Notes: a model not told the origin generated them from the letters alone. 64,000 nt of DNA from Heliorestis convoluta (GCF_009649955.1 NZ_CP045875.1:3154982-3218981); one strand, 5' to 3'; counted from the stretch's first letter, positions 1 to 7,589 are shown. Program-made: numbers and translations.

Positions 1-1258
1 TCTTGGAGATCATCTTGGTCTATCGGTGGCAACTACGATCAAGCCAGAGCCCATTCCCATTGATCTGAAAGTCGTTCTGTTGGGTCATCCGAAGATTTAC
101 AATTTATTATATCAATGGGACGAAGATTTTCAGAAATTATTCAAAGTTCGTGTTGATTTTGCATCTTATGTAGAGCGGCAAGATAAAACGATGGATCAAT
201 ATGCAGCCTATATTAGTACGCTTTGTCGTCAGGAAAAGCTGTTGCCTTTTGATGCAGCGGCTGTGGCAGCTGTTATTGATGATGCCAGTCGACGGATGAG
301 TCATCAGCTGAAGCTATCTGTTAACGTAGAAGAGATGAGAGATCTACTGGTTCAATCGTCACTCTGGGCGAAGCAAGCAGGTGCACAATTCGTTGGAGCA
401 GAACATATTGAAAAAGCTGTAGAAGAAAAGCGATATCGACGTAGTCGTCTGGAAGAACAAGTAAGAGAGCTTATGCAAGAAGGTACTATTTTAATTGATA
501 CAGATGGCGCCGTGCTAGGGCAGGTAAATGCACTAGCCCTCGTTCAGCAAGGCGATTATATCTTCGGTAAGCCCAGTCGTATCACAGCTAGCCTTTATAT
601 GGGGCGAAATGGTATTGTGAATATTGAGCGCGAGACTCATATGAGCGGACAGAGTCACTCCAAAGGGATTCTTATCCTTTCTTCTTTCTTTGCTTCTCGC
701 TTTGCGAAAGATCGCCCTCTTGCTTTTAGTGCGACCCTAACATTTGAACAGCTCTATGAAGGCGTGGATGGCGATAGCGCCTCTTCGGCGGAACTCTATG
801 CCTTGATGTCCCTGATGGCAGATCTACCCCTTGATCAATCTATTGCCGTTACAGGATCGGTGAATCAAAAGGGAGAAATTCAGCCTATCGGTGGCGTCAA
901 TGAGAAGGTAGAAAGCTTTTTTTATCTTTGTAAAAAGCGAGGCCTAACAGGAAAGCAAGGCGTCATCATTCCTGTACAGAATTTGCCCCATTTGATGCTG
1001 CATCGAGATGTGATTCAAGCGGTGGAAGATGAATTTTTTCATATCTACGCTATTAAAAATGTTGATGAAGGCATAGCGATTTTAACAGGTCTGGAAGCAG
1101 GAGAAATGAGTGATGAAGGTCTTTATCCGGCAGACTCTGTCAATGGTCGTATTGCGGATACACTACAAGCGATGAACGACAAATGGCGTAAACTTCAAGG
1201 CCCCAATGGCAAAAGTAGTAAAAATGGCTTTGTTCAGAAAAAAGCTAAAAAAAGCTAA
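1..1258 (+). CDS. Lon-type ATP-dependent protease, C-terminal part (5' end outside window)
   Basis: The reading frame is open from base 2 with no stop before it, so this is the 3' part of a longer gene; a GTG at 26 lies inside the protein and is not the start. The first ~130 residues resemble the end of an AAA+ module. The rest is a Lon-type serine-lysine protease domain: GDSASS (about residues 249-254 from base 26) holds the likely nucleophile Ser251, and GGVNEK holds the partner Lys294. The arrangement fits the LonB/LonC-like family with an AAA_32-type ATPase, which degrades unfolded or regulatory proteins in the cytoplasm. The gene ends just before a strong hairpin terminator. The family call is firm; the exact subfamily is not, because the ATPase half is missing. 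Confidence 0.85.
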   Translation, partial: LGDHLGLSVATTIKPEPIPIDLKVVLLGHPKIYNLLYQWDEDFQKLFKVRVDFASYVERQDKTMDQYAAYISTLCRQEKLLPFDAAAVAAVIDDASRRMSHQLKLSVNVEEMRDLLVQSSLWAKQAGAQFVGAEHIEKAVEEKRYRRSRLEEQVRELMQEGTILIDTDGAVLGQVNALALVQQGDYIFGKPSRITASLYMGRNGIVNIERETHMSGQSHSKGILILSSFFASRFAKDRPLAFSATLTFEQLYEGVDGDSASSAELYALMSLMADLPLDQSIAVTGSVNQKGEIQPIGGVNEKVESFFYLCKKRGLTGKQGVIIPVQNLPHLMLHRDVIQAVEDEFFHIYAIKNVDEGIAILTGLEAGEMSDEGLYPADSVNGRIADTLQAMNDKWRKLQGPNGKSSKNGFVQKKAKKS

Positions 1259-1284
1259 CCATAAGCCGAGAAAGTAAACAAAGA

Positions 1285-1331
1285 AAAAACCCTGGAGTTA
1301 GGGCCCTTCTCTCCAGGGTTTACTTTTTTTT
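1285..1331. terminator. Bidirectional rho-independent terminator
   Basis: An 11-bp stem (1287-1297 with 1311-1321) is flanked by a T run on the plus side (1324-1331) and an A run on the other side (1284-1289), which becomes a T run on the minus strand. It can therefore end the Lon-type gene on plus and the small minus-strand ORFs to its right. Confidence 0.85.
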
Positions 1332-1499
1332 GCTTTGATGAGGCCCCGGGTCGCTCGGCTTATCTACGGTAGGTTGATGATCGATGAGCAGATCATGGCC
1401 GAGGTTATTCGCTTCTTCTGTCAGAGCAAGGTGATCCAGTTCTGTGAATCTGCTTGTTTTTTGGGAATCGCCCTTTTGATTAACATCACCAGGTTTCAA
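1320..1499 (-). CDS. Small hydrophilic protein, 59 aa, unknown
   Basis: This minus-strand ORF starts at TTG (1499) seven or so bases after a GAGGAGGT ribosome binding site and ends inside the bidirectional terminator. The product is hydrophilic, rich in Asp, Lys, His and Gln, with no membrane segment, Cys pair or domain I recognise; it ends in KKK. It overlaps the end of the 37-aa ORF just upstream by about 14 bases, which suggests translational coupling. It could be a chance ORF, but the ribosome binding site, the tandem arrangement and the terminator placement together favour a real gene. Confidence 0.4.
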   Translation of the reverse strand: MKPGDVNQKGDSQKTSRFTELDHLALTEEANNLGHDLLIDHQPTVDKPSDPGPHQSKKK

Positions 1500-1599
1500 T
1501 TTCTACCTCCTCTTCTGAGGCATTGTCCTTATGATCAGGCTGAAGTTCATGAAGAGAATCTTTTTTGTCATCATGAAGGGTTGGAATTTCAGGGTTCAA
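1486..1599 (-). CDS. Small acidic peptide, 37 aa, unknown
   Basis: A TTG start at 1599 follows an AAAAGGAGGTGG ribosome binding site at near-ideal spacing. The product is 37 aa, acidic, hydrophilic and ends in a Glu-rich stretch. Its 3' end contains the ribosome binding site and start of the next small ORF, so the two look like a bicistronic unit. No family is recognised. Confidence 0.38.
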   Translation of the reverse strand: MNPEIPTLHDDKKDSLHELQPDHKDNASEEEVEIETW

Positions 1600-1711
1600 C
1601 AGAATTGCCACCTCCTTTTCTATTTGCTTTTAGATTGTGCCTTTTTTCAAATTTACATACTCTTTTATCGCTATTCGCTTTTTTTAAGAAAACTATTTTT
1701 ACAATATACTA

Positions 1712-1740
1712 TTGAAACCATAACCCCCTAGGGGTATAAT
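1712..1740 (+). promoter_or_regulatory. Sigma-A promoter with CsoR/CstR-like palindrome in the spacer
   Basis: TTGAAA (1712-1717) and TATAAT (1735-1740) are separated by exactly 17 bases. The spacer carries CCCCTAGGGG (1725-1734) within an AACCCCCTAGGGGTAT context, the type of G/C-tract palindrome bound by CsoR-family metal or persulfide sensors. A repressor bound here would block RNA polymerase. The promoter is seen directly; the regulator is inference, and no csoR gene lies in the window. Confidence 0.6.
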
Positions 1741-1811
1741 TAGGCCATGTCGGATGCAGACTATGGATAAAAGGAATTTATAACGATAGAGATGGAAAGG
1801 TGGCGAACAAA

Positions 1812-2009
1812 ATGCCTATGTATGAATACAGGTGTATACATTGTAATCACCTCTTTTCACTGTTGCGCCCCTATAGCAGTCGTGATGAACAAGTGATTTG
1901 CCCTCATTGTCAATCTGATCAAGTTAGACGACTTGTCAGTTCTTTTGCTAGTAATACGAACAGCTCAAGTTCTGGTAGTAGTTGCGGAAGCGGAGGCTTT
2001 TTCCGCTGA
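1812..2009 (+). CDS. FmdB family zinc-ribbon protein
   Basis: The 65-aa product has the classic FmdB opening MPMYEYRC and two Cys pairs, CIHC and CPHC, that form a zinc ribbon, followed by a Ser/Gly/Cys-rich tail ending FFR. FmdB proteins are small putative regulators named from the formamidase locus; their role is poorly known. I chose ATG 1812 because it gives the conserved family N-terminus and sits about 8 bases after AAAGGTGG; a GTG at 1800 lies in that ribosome binding site. The promoter at 1712-1740 drives it, and a 28-aa hydrophobic ORF follows. Confidence 0.85.
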   Translation: MPMYEYRCIHCNHLFSLLRPYSSRDEQVICPHCQSDQVRRLVSSFASNTNSSSSGSSCGSGGFFR

Positions 2010-2020
2010 GGTTAATACAG

Positions 2021-2042
2021 AGGAACCAGTTTGGTTCCTTTA
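2021..2042 (+). terminator. Weak hairpin after fmdB-like gene
   Basis: AGGAACC pairs with GGTTCCT around a 5-base loop, followed by only a short T run. It may act as a weak terminator or as an RNA-stabilising hairpin between the FmdB gene and the small ORF behind it. Confidence 0.4.
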
Positions 2043-2046
2043 GGCG

Positions 2047-2133
2047 GTGATTATTTTGCCCTGGGATCTCATTGTTCCGCTTGCATTGCCGATACTTTGG
2101 GTATATCTAATTGTAAGTGGTAAAGCCGGATGA
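2047..2133 (+). CDS. Possible 28-aa single-pass membrane peptide
   Basis: A GTG-started ORF encodes 28 residues that are almost wholly hydrophobic (Ile, Leu, Pro, Val, Trp) and end SGKAG, so it could span a membrane once. The ribosome binding site is weak (TAGGCG), and the ORF lies 37 bases after the FmdB stop behind a small hairpin. Expression is not supported beyond position and composition. Confidence 0.3.
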   Translation: MIILPWDLIVPLALPILWVYLIVSGKAG

Positions 2134-2321
2134 AGTACCAATTCGTGTCGTCTCCCGGCGGGAGATAAAAATGAGAAGCAAAGTGATTCACAAAGACAAG
2201 AAAATGTAGAACCGTAGCGCGTTACAATATTGCTATCTTCTTACCCTATTGGGTTTTTGTTATACTCCCTCTATGTAGACCCTCCAGATTTACTGGAGGG
2301 CTCTTTTTTTGTTAGGCGCTA
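2134..2321. other. Intergenic region with plus-strand terminator
   Basis: I see no convincing gene here. A short palindrome TCTCCCGGCGGGAGA lies near 2150, and a 12-codon ORF follows it. A clear plus-strand terminator (stem 2280-2287 with 2293-2300, T run 2304-2310) suggests a transcript from the FmdB promoter runs this far. On the minus strand the same hairpin lacks a U run, so it is a poor terminator for cooS. Confidence 0.5.
2280..2310 (+). terminator. Rho-independent terminator
   Basis: The 8-bp stem CCCTCCAG/CTGGAGGG with a 5-base loop is followed, after GCTC-type bases, by a seven-T run. It probably ends the FmdB transcript and separates it from the convergent cooS gene. Confidence 0.8.
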
Positions 2322-4541
2322 TTAATGCACTTGCGTTGATGACAAGCCCAGAGCTTTACGTTTTGTCTCAATTTCATTGATATAGATTTGCACTGTTTTT
2401 TCTGCATCAAGCTCAACAACGACTTTTCCAAGTCCTAGTTCGGCTGTTGTTTCCGTTAAGGTCTTGACGACTAGATCACTGCCTGTAATGGAGGGCACCG
2501 GAGCTACATGAACCATCCAACCCAAGGCGAGGGCTGTGCAGGCGTCAGCCACTGCTTTTTGTTCTAGATACTCGGGGGCTCCGATTACAAGAGGAAGCAT
2601 GTTCGTGTCAACATCAAGGGCGTCGGCCAACTCTTTGGCTGTTAAGGTCATTTTACCAATATCGACACAAGCTCCAAAGTTTAGGACAGGAGGGATGCCT
2701 AGAGCTTCACAGACTTTACGCAGACCTGAACCTGCTTCGGCTGCTGCAGCCGGATCGGTGAGGCCTCCATATTGCATGACACTAGAAGTACAGCCGCCTG
2801 AAAGAACTAGAATATTATTTTTAATTAAACCTTGTGTTATTTTGAAGATATTGCTGCCACCTTGACCATAGCGAGCCGTTGTGCAACCAACGATAGTAGC
2901 AATACCACGAATATTGCCATTGGCGATTTCATCAATCAGTGGCTTGAAAGAACCTCCGAGAGCTGCTTTTACTGATTCGGTGGAGAAACCGACCATGCAT
3001 TTTTCGCTTACATAAGGTGGAATATAGACTTGTCTTTTTTCGGCTTTTCGAGCTTTGAAAGCATCGATGGCCATTTCCAAGGCTTTTCTTGCTTGTTCTC
3101 GCATTATTTCTGGACGGAAGTCGAGAGACTCTGTATCAGGCATACGGATAACAGGGTCTACCGATAACATCTTTGTGCCATAGCGTTTTGCATAGAGTGG
3201 CAAGGTGGGAACTGTGCAGTTGTAATCAAAAGTCCATAAATCAACAGCCCCGGTGGCAAAGAGATATTCCTCTGACAGCCATTCGCCTTCCTGGTTGCCA
3301 AAAGCTTTAAGGTTGTGAATGCCCGAATAGTTCATCAATTGTTGCCCTTCACAGACGTGCCCAAGTACTTGTAAGCTTTCGGCACCTGCTTGTCGGGCTT
3401 TTTCTTGCCATTCATCGGAAGAGGCTTCTTCGATGAGTACATGAGCCAAGAGCGGCATGTGACCATTGGTGATAATATTGACACGGTTTTCTTTCAAGAG
3501 GCCCATGTTTTGCTTTTTAATGGTCGGTTGCTGGGTGCCCATCAGAATTTCTTGAATGATATTGAGCATTAGCAGTCCTTGATATTCGTTGGCGACGCCC
3601 AATCGGACCGACTTAAGTAGGAAGTAGATGGGGTCGGCATTTAAATTGGTCATGCACATGCTTTGGGCCATTGCTACTTCTGCATTGGCTCCTCCAGGAA
3701 AGATGTCAAGCTTGCGCCAGAGTTCTTTACGGCGAGAGGGAGCAAAAGCTTCTGTAGTCTGCGAAGGTTCATAATGAGGGCGACAAATATCAGCAATAAC
3801 CCAATTGGCAAAATCAGCGGCGAGATCGTTAACGCTTTTGCCTGTGTCTAAGCCAGCAAGAGAGGCCCAATGTTTTAATTTTTCTGGTTCACGAATTTTA
3901 AGGCCACTTTCGGGATGAAGAGCTGCGGCCTTTAACGTGCGGGCCGCTTGATGACAATGATAGACGTTGGCTGCAGTGCCGATGGTGACATGGCGATACA
4001 TAAAGTTACGAGCAACCATTACGTGAGCATCGACACCACAAACACCACGCTGCACTTTTTCAGAGATACGGCAAGGACCGTTGGCACAGAGTTGGCAGGA
4101 CAATCCTTCTACGCAAAATTTACAACGAACTTTTTCTTGTTCTGTGAAGCGGTCGAAGACGTTGGTCAAGCCTTGATCGTGTACAGACTTGTACATAACA
4201 CGCATGGCTGGATCAAGAATGACATTTAAGGGATAGCCTTCTTTACTTTGGTCATCTTTGTGGGCTACATGTTCCCGTTGCCAGCGATGGACATCACCGG
4301 GTGGCGGTGCTACTTTTTCATCGATCATAAACTTTGGAACTTGATGATGTTCATCTTGGTGGGCTGTTGGGTCATTGGTGCCCGATTGAGGATGACGATC
4401 GGGTGCGCGCTCTATTGTTTTACCTGGAATGGTCGGGTCCGTAGAGTGTTGTAGATCCCTTGAAGAATAGTCACCTGTCGGGGTTGGTGCCATTGCTTTA
4501 CCTGGCTGACCTTGCTCAGGATACTTCTTATCATGGCTCAT
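2322..4541 (-). CDS. cooS: Anaerobic carbon monoxide dehydrogenase catalytic subunit (Ni-Fe)
   Basis: CooS oxidises CO to CO2 (or the reverse), passing electrons to ferredoxin. The Cys set for the B and D clusters is present (C140, C143, C149, C152, C157 and VCG soon after). Around the Ni-Fe-S C-cluster the expected ligands appear in NGHMP, GHVCEG, DYNCTV, GCTTAR, SGGCTSS and NFGACVD. The protein is 739 aa against about 620-670 for most CooS; the excess is an N-terminal hydrophilic, Pro/His/Asp-rich extension of about 100 residues with no recognised domain. The start has AAGGAG upstream. No cooF, cooC, cooA or ACS gene is beside it, so this is an orphan CODH in the window; the gene just upstream on the same strand encodes a low-complexity protein. 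Confidence 0.95.
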   Translation of the reverse strand: MSHDKKYPEQGQPGKAMAPTPTGDYSSRDLQHSTDPTIPGKTIERAPDRHPQSGTNDPTAHQDEHHQVPKFMIDEKVAPPPGDVHRWQREHVAHKDDQSKEGYPLNVILDPAMRVMYKSVHDQGLTNVFDRFTEQEKVRCKFCVEGLSCQLCANGPCRISEKVQRGVCGVDAHVMVARNFMYRHVTIGTAANVYHCHQAARTLKAAALHPESGLKIREPEKLKHWASLAGLDTGKSVNDLAADFANWVIADICRPHYEPSQTTEAFAPSRRKELWRKLDIFPGGANAEVAMAQSMCMTNLNADPIYFLLKSVRLGVANEYQGLLMLNIIQEILMGTQQPTIKKQNMGLLKENRVNIITNGHMPLLAHVLIEEASSDEWQEKARQAGAESLQVLGHVCEGQQLMNYSGIHNLKAFGNQEGEWLSEEYLFATGAVDLWTFDYNCTVPTLPLYAKRYGTKMLSVDPVIRMPDTESLDFRPEIMREQARKALEMAIDAFKARKAEKRQVYIPPYVSEKCMVGFSTESVKAALGGSFKPLIDEIANGNIRGIATIVGCTTARYGQGGSNIFKITQGLIKNNILVLSGGCTSSVMQYGGLTDPAAAAEAGSGLRKVCEALGIPPVLNFGACVDIGKMTLTAKELADALDVDTNMLPLVIGAPEYLEQKAVADACTALALGWMVHVAPVPSITGSDLVVKTLTETTAELGLGKVVVELDAEKTVQIYINEIETKRKALGLSSTQVH

Positions 4542-4567
4542 CCTTATCGGCTGCTCCTTGCTTTAAG

Positions 4568-4601
4568 AAACCGGAGAAGAGAGAATTCCCTTCTCCGGTT
4601 T
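4568..4601 (-). terminator. Hairpin between low-complexity gene and cooS
   Basis: An 11-bp stem (4568-4578 with 4591-4601) lies in the 78-base gap. On the minus strand it is followed by CTTAAAG, so the U run is poor. It may act as a leaky terminator or attenuator that sets cooS expression relative to the upstream gene. Confidence 0.5.
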
Positions 4602-4619
4602 CTCTTTGTTATTTTTCAA

Positions 4620-5384
4620 TTAATAGCTTGAACCAGATGTGTTGAAAGGCATTTGGCTGGAATTGTAGGCATAAGGGCTATAATCACCACGAATGGATCC
4701 TTGCTGAGTGGTAGGGTTCATAGAAGTGCTTTGTGTTCCCATGGTCATGTTTATAGGGGATGTATAGGTAGAACCAGAACCGCCCATGGTTGTTGTAGTG
4801 AAAGGTTGTTGTTGACCCATTGTATAGGAAGGAGTGCTGTAAGTGCCTGCAGCGCTAGAAAAATCTTGCGGTGGGCCATCGTGCTTCATACCGATGCTAG
4901 GACTGCTGAAGCTAGTGGTGCTGCCCATGCCAGTAGAACCGTAGCTAGAAATGCCCGTTCCAGAAGTGGTCGTTGATCCAAAACCTGTTGTTCCTGTTCC
5001 ATAGGTGCTCATACCTTGACTGTCCGTACCATAGCTAGGTCCATCACCCATGATGGTACTGCCGTAGGAGGTGCTAAAAGGTGTTGTGCTGGTCATGCCC
5101 ATGGTGGTCATGGAAGTGTTCGGTGTCATGGTTGTGCCCATGGGATAAGAACGAGTGGAGTAGCTTTGGTTTTGGCTAGCGATAGTTTGTAATTGCTGCG
5201 TCATTTGAGAGCAAATGCCTTGTAGTTGACGCAGTTGGTTTTGAGATTGTCCTTCGCTTTGGGCAATGGAAGCAAGTTGTTGTTGGTTGCGACGCTCCGA
5301 TTGTTCCATCTGACTTAATGCAGTTTCTACTTGGCGGAGTTGGGATTGCAGACTTTGAATTTGTTGCTGTACAAAAGGTTCCAT
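4620..5384 (-). CDS. Low-complexity Ser/Thr/Gly/Met-rich protein with N-terminal coiled coil
   Basis: The 254-aa product begins with about 70 residues rich in Gln, Glu, Leu and Ser in heptad-like order, which should form a coiled coil. From about residue 75 to the end it is low complexity, with repeated short motifs such as STYGTGT, SSYGSTG and TTMG, no Cys after residue 60 and almost no charge. There is no signal peptide or membrane segment. A good AGGAGGC ribosome binding site precedes ATG 5384. No family is recognised. Its Tyr/Ser/Gly/Met-rich tail resembles spore-coat-type or condensate-forming proteins, but that is only a resemblance. It lies directly upstream of cooS in the same direction and may share its transcript. 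Confidence 0.75.
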   Translation of the reverse strand: MEPFVQQQIQSLQSQLRQVETALSQMEQSERRNQQQLASIAQSEGQSQNQLRQLQGICSQMTQQLQTIASQNQSYSTRSYPMGTTMTPNTSMTTMGMTSTTPFSTSYGSTIMGDGPSYGTDSQGMSTYGTGTTGFGSTTTSGTGISSYGSTGMGSTTSFSSPSIGMKHDGPPQDFSSAAGTYSTPSYTMGQQQPFTTTTMGGSGSTYTSPINMTMGTQSTSMNPTTQQGSIRGDYSPYAYNSSQMPFNTSGSSY

Positions 5385-5494
5385 TTTTGTAGGCCTCCTT
5401 GTTGTAATGGCTTGGACTACCTTTACAGTTCCCCTGTTGGAATGACGGTAATCAAGGAGGTTTTTGGAAATTGGTTTTGTTGGACCAAACTTTC

Positions 5495-5886
5495 CTGATC
5501 ACGTTGGGGTTACTTTATGCGGGGGCCTGGTCATCACGCTTTCCTCCGCTCTGGACTGGTCCCACGCTGTTACCGCCAGCAAGCTACTGATACGCTGAGG
5601 TCCCAAGTCCCGCTGCGGAAAGCGTGATGCCCAGGCCCAGAGGGTTTTTGCTGATTGTTACTCCCGTTGGAATAGCTTGGCGAAACTTCCTGCTATACGC
5701 AACGGCTATTGTATTTGCAATGCAATAGGCCAAAACTCAGTCACAACCAGCAAGATGTACCTGGGTCAGGCGTTATGACTTCCTGGAGAGAGGACTTCAG
5801 ACCTCAGCCTTTCACGCAGCTTGCTGCCGCTTATGGCGTGGGATGAGTCCGTTCGGAAGGAAATCATAACGCCTGACCCCACCACA
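5495..5886. repeat. Two-fold symmetric hairpin repeat, copy A
   Basis: This 392-bp non-coding element recurs at 11221-11610. It holds two large hairpins: stem 5523-5544 with 5617-5638 (22 pairs, one mismatch) and stem 5763-5783 with 5859-5879 (21 pairs, one mismatch). The second hairpin is a diverged inverted copy of the first; both share GGACT/AGTCC inner stems, a CCCACGC segment and a CAGCAAGCT apex. A smaller hairpin (near 5706-5730) sits between them. In this copy the left apex stem is damaged compared with copy B. It has no ORF with coding character. It could be a MITE-like or BIME-like mobile repeat or a structured RNA. Confidence 0.8.
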
Positions 5887-6080
5887 GAGTAGCAATTAAC
5901 CATTTTCGTACTAGCCAAAGTAGGAACTTTTTCAGTAGCTCCGATGGTTATGCTGTATCGTAAAACCTGTTATCCAGAGACATTTAGCTTCCGGTGACAA
6001 GTTGAGTGTGAAGCATTGCACTATACCCCAACGAAGAGATAGAATAAAAGAAAAAATCTCCTGATGAGGAGGCTAAGAGA
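5887..6080. other. queC leader region, no recognised element
   Basis: This 194-bp stretch between the repeat and queC holds an inverted pair (TAACCAT with ATGGTTA) that could form a stem around a 45-base loop. I looked for a preQ1 riboswitch because the next gene is in the queuosine pathway but could not match its known consensus. The last bases give a GAGGAGGCT ribosome binding site for queC. Confidence 0.4.
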
Positions 6081-6773
6081 GTGAAGGAACAAGAAAAAGC
6101 CCTGATCATTCTATCAGGCGGCTTGGACTCTACGACTACAATGGCCTTGGCGCAAGAAGCAGGCTATTGCTTGTATACCATAACTTTTGATTACGAGCAG
6201 CGTCATGGAAGGGAAATTGAAGCGGCTAAAGCTGTGGCCGCTTATTATGAGGCGCCTCATCATGTGATCAAGCTGGGCCATATTTTTGCCGAGAATGCCT
6301 TGTCGAAGGCTCGTCCCACTGAAGGAAGAGGTGAGCAAAAGACCTATTCGCTCGAGCAAAAAGGGGATGAAATTCCGGATACCTATGTACCGGCTCGCAA
6401 TATTCTCTTTCTAGCATTGGCTCTTTCTTATGCCGAGAAAATCAAGGCAAGAGCGCTTTATATGGGAGTGAATGCTCTTGATCATCCGGGTTATCCTGAC
6501 TGTCGACCTCCATTTATTGAGGCCTTTCAGCAGGTTATTGATCAAGGGACCGAAAGAGGTGTGCTTGGAGAAGGGGTGCGCTTGGAGACGCCTTTGCTTT
6601 ATTTAAAGAAAGAAGAGATTTTACAAATCGCCTTACGCTTAGATTGCCCCCTTCATCTAACCCATACATGCTACGCAGGAGAAAGTCCCGCCTGTGGGGT
6701 TTGTGCGAGTTGTATAAATCGTCGACAAGCTTTTCATAATCTAGGTCTACAAGATCCAATACCGTATCAGTAA
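6081..6773 (+). CDS. queC: 7-cyano-7-deazaguanine synthase
   Basis: QueC converts 7-carboxy-7-deazaguanine to preQ0 with ATP and ammonia, a step to queuosine in tRNA. The 230-aa protein has the PP-loop SGGLDST near its N-terminus and the zinc-binding Cys set in CYAGESPACGVCASC near the C-terminus; length fits the family. The GTG start follows GAGGAGGC. No queD, queE or queF is adjacent. The next ORF starts two bases after its stop, so they are probably co-transcribed. Confidence 0.95.
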   Translation: MKEQEKALIILSGGLDSTTTMALAQEAGYCLYTITFDYEQRHGREIEAAKAVAAYYEAPHHVIKLGHIFAENALSKARPTEGRGEQKTYSLEQKGDEIPDTYVPARNILFLALALSYAEKIKARALYMGVNALDHPGYPDCRPPFIEAFQQVIDQGTERGVLGEGVRLETPLLYLKKEEILQIALRLDCPLHLTHTCYAGESPACGVCASCINRRQAFHNLGLQDPIPYQ

Positions 6774-6774
6774 G

Positions 6775-7509
6775 ATGGTTATTTATCTATATGATGGTTC
6801 CTTCGAGGGACTTCTTACTTCCATTTATGAAGCCTATTATCGTCGTGAGGAACCAGAAGAGATTCACTCGCTTGCGTCTGTCTACACGGCGTCACTTTTT
6901 GCATCTTCTGTGACCATTGAGACAGATCCAGAAAAAGCAGAAAAAGTAGTGCAATCGATTCAGAATAAAATTTCCTCTCAGGCCTTTCGTCATAGTGCCT
7001 ATGCTTTTCTATCGGAAGCAAAAGGAGCAGAGCTATTTATCTATCAATATCTTCGTCTCGGTTGGAAAGTCGGTCCTGATGTAGATCGCTATCTTGTCGA
7101 TCCGGTCTGGACAATTCATCAATTGAGCGGCAAAGTGGCTAAAGAGAGACATCGCATGCTAGGCTTATTGCGATTTCGTTTATTACGTGATGATATCTAC
7201 TATGGACCTATGGAAACAGATCACAATATTCTTGGATTGCTAGCGCCACACTTTACAAGACGACTGGCTGATCAGAATTGGATTATTCATGATAAGAAAA
7301 GATCGATGGCGGCTCTTTATAATCAAAAAGAGTGGATTCTAACAGATCTTAATAGAGAGCAAGTCATCAGTCTTGCGCCGGAAGAAAAAGAGTATCAAGC
7401 ACTGTGGAAAGATTATTTCAACAATGTTACTATTACAGAGAGAAAGAATCTGAAACAACAACGAAGTTATATGCCTTTTCGCTACTGGTCTTATTTAATT
7501 GAAAAGTAG
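6775..7509 (+). CDS. TIGR03915/DUF4130 family protein (putative DNA metabolism)
   Basis: The 244-aa protein opens MVIYLYDGSFEGLLTSIYEAY, the signature of the TIGR03915/DUF4130 family, and contains the family's later GLLRFR and PHFTRRL segments. Members usually neighbour a radical SAM protein and have been proposed to act in DNA modification or repair; the biochemical activity is unproven. Here the radical SAM partner is absent and the gene sits directly behind queC, its ATG one base after the queC TAA. The motif LL(A)PHF and the residue pattern are seen; function is inferred from the family. Confidence 0.85.
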   Translation: MVIYLYDGSFEGLLTSIYEAYYRREEPEEIHSLASVYTASLFASSVTIETDPEKAEKVVQSIQNKISSQAFRHSAYAFLSEAKGAELFIYQYLRLGWKVGPDVDRYLVDPVWTIHQLSGKVAKERHRMLGLLRFRLLRDDIYYGPMETDHNILGLLAPHFTRRLADQNWIIHDKKRSMAALYNQKEWILTDLNREQVISLAPEEKEYQALWKDYFNNVTITERKNLKQQRSYMPFRYWSYLIEK

Positions 7510-7560
7510 TATCCTTTCTTAATTCTTTGACATAAACTTAAAATGGATGCTCTAGAGTTG

Positions 7561-7589
7561 TTGACAGCAAACTATAGAGGTGCTACAAT
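7561..7589 (+). promoter_or_regulatory. Sigma-A promoter of lysA leader
   Basis: A perfect TTGACA (7561-7566) and TACAAT (7584-7589) are separated by 17 bases. It would start transcription shortly before the lysine riboswitch. Confidence 0.85.

Noticed and set aside
1335..1715. 126-codon plus-strand ORF after the Lon-type gene
   Set aside because: It has no ribosome binding site and lies opposite the two minus-strand ORFs with strong ones; residue composition is not protein-like.
4653..4976. 107-codon plus-strand frame opposite the Ser/Thr-rich gene
   Set aside because: It mirrors the low-complexity repeats of the minus-strand gene, which has a good ribosome binding site; composition of the plus frame (Arg/Ser/His-rich) is an antisense artefact.
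5820..5880. Hammerhead-ribozyme-like GGGATGAGTCCGTTCGGAAGG segment in repeat copy A (and B)
   Set aside because: The core should read CTGATGA and be followed by GAAA closing stem I/III with a cleavable NUH site; the first bases are wrong and the segment is already paired within the large hairpin.
5887..6080. preQ1 riboswitch in front of queC
   Set aside because: I could not match the conserved CUAG..CACCC and A-rich tail of preQ1-I or the preQ1-II pattern.
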